DNA of 64,000 nucleotides from Enterococcus sp. PF1-24 (GTDB lineage Bacteria > Bacillota > Bacilli > Lactobacillales > Enterococcaceae). Below the pieces are notes generated by a model. It saw only the letters and a list, made by a program, of their open reading frames with translations. It searched no databases and was not told the origin of the DNA. This document shows positions 61,993 to 64,000 of the stretch, one piece after another (within the stretch, counting starts at the first letter, position 1; every line of letters starts with the position of its first letter). Location: NCBI RefSeq assembly GCF_029893325.1, contig NZ_JARXWL010000016.1, forward strand, positions 1 through 64,000, given 5' to 3'. Both the position numbers and the translations under genes were made by a program.

Positions 61993-62040
61993 TTTATTTA
62001 CTAGAAAATTACTTTGTGATTATTTGATTAAAATATTTAA

Positions 62041-62083
62041 AAGACAAAAATAGGGATAGTCTATTTTTGTCTTATTTTATTTT
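62041..62083 (+). terminator. Terminator of the AraC gene
   Basis: AAGACAAAAATAG (62041-62053) pairs with CTATTTTTGTCTT (62061-62073), then a T-rich tail. Confidence 0.85.
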
Positions 62084-62239
62084 TGAAAACGTATTCTTCG
62101 ATGGCGAGTGTACACTTTATGACTGATTTTTTTTGTTCAAAAAAGTTTTATCATAGAAAAAATAGCCATCTTTTATCTAAACTTTCTTGTTAAAAGAAAC
62201 GAAAAATTGGCTAGCTGAGATTCCCATCTTTTAAGATAA

Positions 62240-62260
62240 TGTAAGTGCATTAAACTTACA
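62240..62260 (+). promoter_or_regulatory. Inverted repeat upstream of ttdA
   Basis: TGTAAGT (62240-62246) and ACTTACA (62254-62260) pair perfectly around 7 bp, 48 bp upstream of the ttdA start. It is a candidate operator in the 315-bp gap. Confidence 0.45.
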
Positions 62261-62307
62261 CAGAAGGTAAGACTAAATTATTTTCTGTGATAGAAAGAAG
62301 GAATAGT

Positions 62308-63231
62308 ATGGGTAGATATGCATATGCAGAAAAAGAGATGTCTTCAGAAGCAAAGAAGATGCGTGATATTTTAGTGGAATATATCACAGTTGTTGGTAGA
62401 AGATTACCTGATGATGTAACGAAAAAATTGGAAGAATTAGCAAAAATTGAAGTAGAACCTTTGCAACAACTCGTTTATGACACGATGAAAGAAAATCAAA
62501 TGTTAGCAGAAGAGTTAAATAGACCAAGTTGTCAAGACACTGGTGCATTACAGTTTTTTGTTAAATGTGGTACGAACTTTCCTTTATTAGCTGAACTAAA
62601 TGATATTTTAAAAGAAGCTGTATATCTAGCTACTAAAAAAGCACCGCTACGCCACAATGCAGTACAAACATTTGATGAATATAATACTGGATTAAATATT
62701 GGAACCGGTATACCTACAGTTTTTACTGAAATTGATGGGGATAGTGATATTCTGGAGATGTATGTTTACATGGCTGGTGGTGGTTGTAGTTTACCAGGAG
62801 CAGCAAAGGTTTTAATGCCAGGTGAAGGCTATGAAGGTGTTGTTCGATTTGTAATGGATCAAATGACTAGTTATGGCATTAATGCTTGTCCACCGTTATT
62901 AGTAGGGATTGGAATTGGTACCTCTGTGGAAACAGCTTCTATGAATTCTAAATTAGCTTTGATGCGTGAAGTTGGAAGTGTTAGTCCAAATGAAAATGCT
63001 GCTAAGATGGAAAAGTTGTTAGAAGATGGTATCAATAATATTGGTTTAGGTCCTCAAGGCTTTGGTGGCAAAAAATCGGTTATGGGTGTTAACATTATTA
63101 ATACAGGACGTCATCCTTCTGTAATTGGAGTTGCAGTTAATGTAGGTTGTTGGTCACATCGTCGTGGGAAAATTATTTTTGACAGTCAATTGAATTATGA
63201 ATTACCATTACACGAAGGAGTAGAGCTATGA
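62308..63231 (+). CDS. ttdA: L(+)-tartrate dehydratase, alpha subunit
   Basis: This 307-residue protein belongs to the class I fumarase / tartrate dehydratase alpha family. Its sequence follows E. coli TtdA closely: RLPDDVTKKLEEL, LNRPSCQDTGALQFFVK (Cys cluster ligand, about 75), APLRHNAVQTFDEYNTG, MAGGGCSLPGAAKVLMP and NVGCWSHRRG. The three Cys bind a [4Fe-4S] cluster that removes water from tartrate to give oxaloacetate. ATG at 62308 with AAGAAGGAA is preferred over 62287. A class I fumarase role cannot be excluded. Confidence 0.9.
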   Translation: MGRYAYAEKEMSSEAKKMRDILVEYITVVGRRLPDDVTKKLEELAKIEVEPLQQLVYDTMKENQMLAEELNRPSCQDTGALQFFVKCGTNFPLLAELNDILKEAVYLATKKAPLRHNAVQTFDEYNTGLNIGTGIPTVFTEIDGDSDILEMYVYMAGGGCSLPGAAKVLMPGEGYEGVVRFVMDQMTSYGINACPPLLVGIGIGTSVETASMNSKLALMREVGSVSPNENAAKMEKLLEDGINNIGLGPQGFGGKKSVMGVNIINTGRHPSVIGVAVNVGCWSHRRGKIIFDSQLNYELPLHEGVEL

Positions 63232-63839
63232 AAGAATATCATTTAAAAACACCAATTTCAGCAGAAGATATTAAAAATATTCGCATTGGAGATATCGTTT
63301 ATTTAGAAGGAACATTAGTAACTTGTCGTGATGTTGCCCATCGTCGTGTTGTAGAAGAAGGATTGACATTACCAGTTGATGTACGTGATAAAGCAATTTT
63401 ACATGCAGGGCCAATTGTTAAAGATCATGGAAATAATCACTATGAAATGATTTCAGTTGGACCTACTACAAGTATGCGGATGGAAAAATTTGAAGAGGAA
63501 TTTATTAAGGAAACAGGAGTCCGCTTAATTGTTGGAAAAGGTGGAATGGGTGTCAATACGGAAAAAGGTTGCAAAGAACATAAAGCCATTCACCTTGTTT
63601 ATCCAGCAGGGAATGCGGTTTATGCGGCTGAAAAGGTTGAAGAAATTGTAGATGCTCAATGGAAAGATTTAGGTATGCCTGAAACACTTTGGGTAAATGA
63701 AGTGAAAAATTACGGACCACTAATTGTATCCATAGATACACTGGGTCAAAATTTATTTGAAATTAATAAAATTGAATTTAACAAAAGAAAAGAAGAGGAA
63801 ATTGAGAAGATTTGTAAAGAAGTGCGCTTTATTAAATAA
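63228..63839 (+). CDS. ttdB: L(+)-tartrate dehydratase, beta subunit
   Basis: This 203-residue protein matches TtdB along its whole length: GDIVYLEGTLVTCRDVAHRR (about 23-42), AILHAGPIVKDHGN, SVGPTTSMRMEKFEEEF and VGKGGMGVNTEKGCK. It overlaps ttdA by four bases (ATGA), so the two subunits are made together. Confidence 0.9.
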   Translation: MKEYHLKTPISAEDIKNIRIGDIVYLEGTLVTCRDVAHRRVVEEGLTLPVDVRDKAILHAGPIVKDHGNNHYEMISVGPTTSMRMEKFEEEFIKETGVRLIVGKGGMGVNTEKGCKEHKAIHLVYPAGNAVYAAEKVEEIVDAQWKDLGMPETLWVNEVKNYGPLIVSIDTLGQNLFEINKIEFNKRKEEEIEKICKEVRFIK

Positions 63840-63865
63840 GCACTATCTCAATGAGGGTGATCAAT

Positions 63866-64000
63866 ATGTTATTAGTGTTAGCATTATTAATGATTGTGTC
63901 TTTTATCTTACTTTTATCAAAAAATAAATTATCTATTGTTGGTGCATTGTCATTAGTTCCGCTTTTCTTTGGTGTATTGGTAGTTTTATTAACTGACGCC
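63866..64000 (+). CDS. CitMHS-like carboxylate transporter, N-terminal part (cut by window end)
   Basis: ATG at 63866 follows GAGGGTGA. The 45 visible residues (MLLVLALLMIVSFILLLSKN, then KLSIVGALSLVPLFFGVLVV) form two membrane helices and resemble the start of citrate/proton symporters. Its place after ttdAB suggests tartrate or a similar acid as substrate. Confidence 0.7.
   Translation, partial: MLLVLALLMIVSFILLLSKNKLSIVGALSLVPLFFGVLVVLLTDA

Overview
The window comes from a low-GC Gram-positive bacterium, most likely a lactic acid bacterium of the Enterococcaceae (Enterococcus/Vagococcus type). The evidence is the core gene order (comFA-comFC-hpf-secA-prfB-ftsE-ftsX; ireB-ruvX-yrzB; thyA-folA), strong GGAGG-type ribosome sites, a proline T-box, Mga- and UTRA-type regulators, and the AT-rich codon use. 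The species cannot be fixed from the sequence alone.

Layout. 1-8.5 kb: a TetR regulator divergent from a giant 2-hydroxyacyl-CoA dehydratase activase-like protein, then GntR and Mga-like regulators and a YigZ protein. 8.6-11.3 kb: a tandem 124-bp repeat, a type 3 prolyl-tRNA synthetase under a T-box, and a lone PTS IIB gene with a cre-like site on its promoter. 11.3-20 kb: competence, ribosome hibernation, secretion, RF2 (programmed frameshift) and FtsEX genes. 20-31 kb: cardiolipin synthase, two-domain ABC-F ATPase, thyA-folA, hemolysin III, DegV, SGNH hydrolase, YpmS, MsrA, YozE and signal peptidase I. 30.8-39.6 kb: a solitary sufB with a Fur-type box, a C39-like protease, a second ABC-F, the redox sensor Rex, a thioredoxin, a GntR regulator, a secreted nuclease, and ireB-ruvX-yrzB.

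39.64-51.99 kb is an integrated 12.35-kb phage satellite, PICI-like, bounded by a 19-bp direct repeat at the 3' end of yrzB. A left module (integrase, Fic-fold protein, CI-like repressor) faces left. Everything else faces mostly right: a small HTH protein, a BRO antirepressor, an excisionase-like protein, small ORFs, a replisome organizer, a DnaC-like loader, an ArpU-like regulator, a HicB-like protein and a stub of small terminase. No capsid, portal or tail gene is present. The island also carries an uncatalogued type I toxin-antitoxin pair and several families of repeats, including about 33-bp hairpin units at three loci.

52-57.7 kb holds a trimeric NAD(H)-linked [FeFe] hydrogenase operon (NuoE-like, NuoF-like, HydA). 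Its leader has a plausible Rex half-site, a cre-like site and a FUR-family palindrome. Rex and SufB are encoded in the same window, so redox balance, iron status and Fe-S assembly may be coupled here. A convergent ECF-type S component follows. 58-59.4 kb is an orphan phage lysis cassette. 60.9-64 kb is an AraC-type regulator and a tartrate dehydratase operon (ttdA-ttdB) running into a CitMHS-like transporter cut by the window end. No rRNA, tRNA or CRISPR array was seen.
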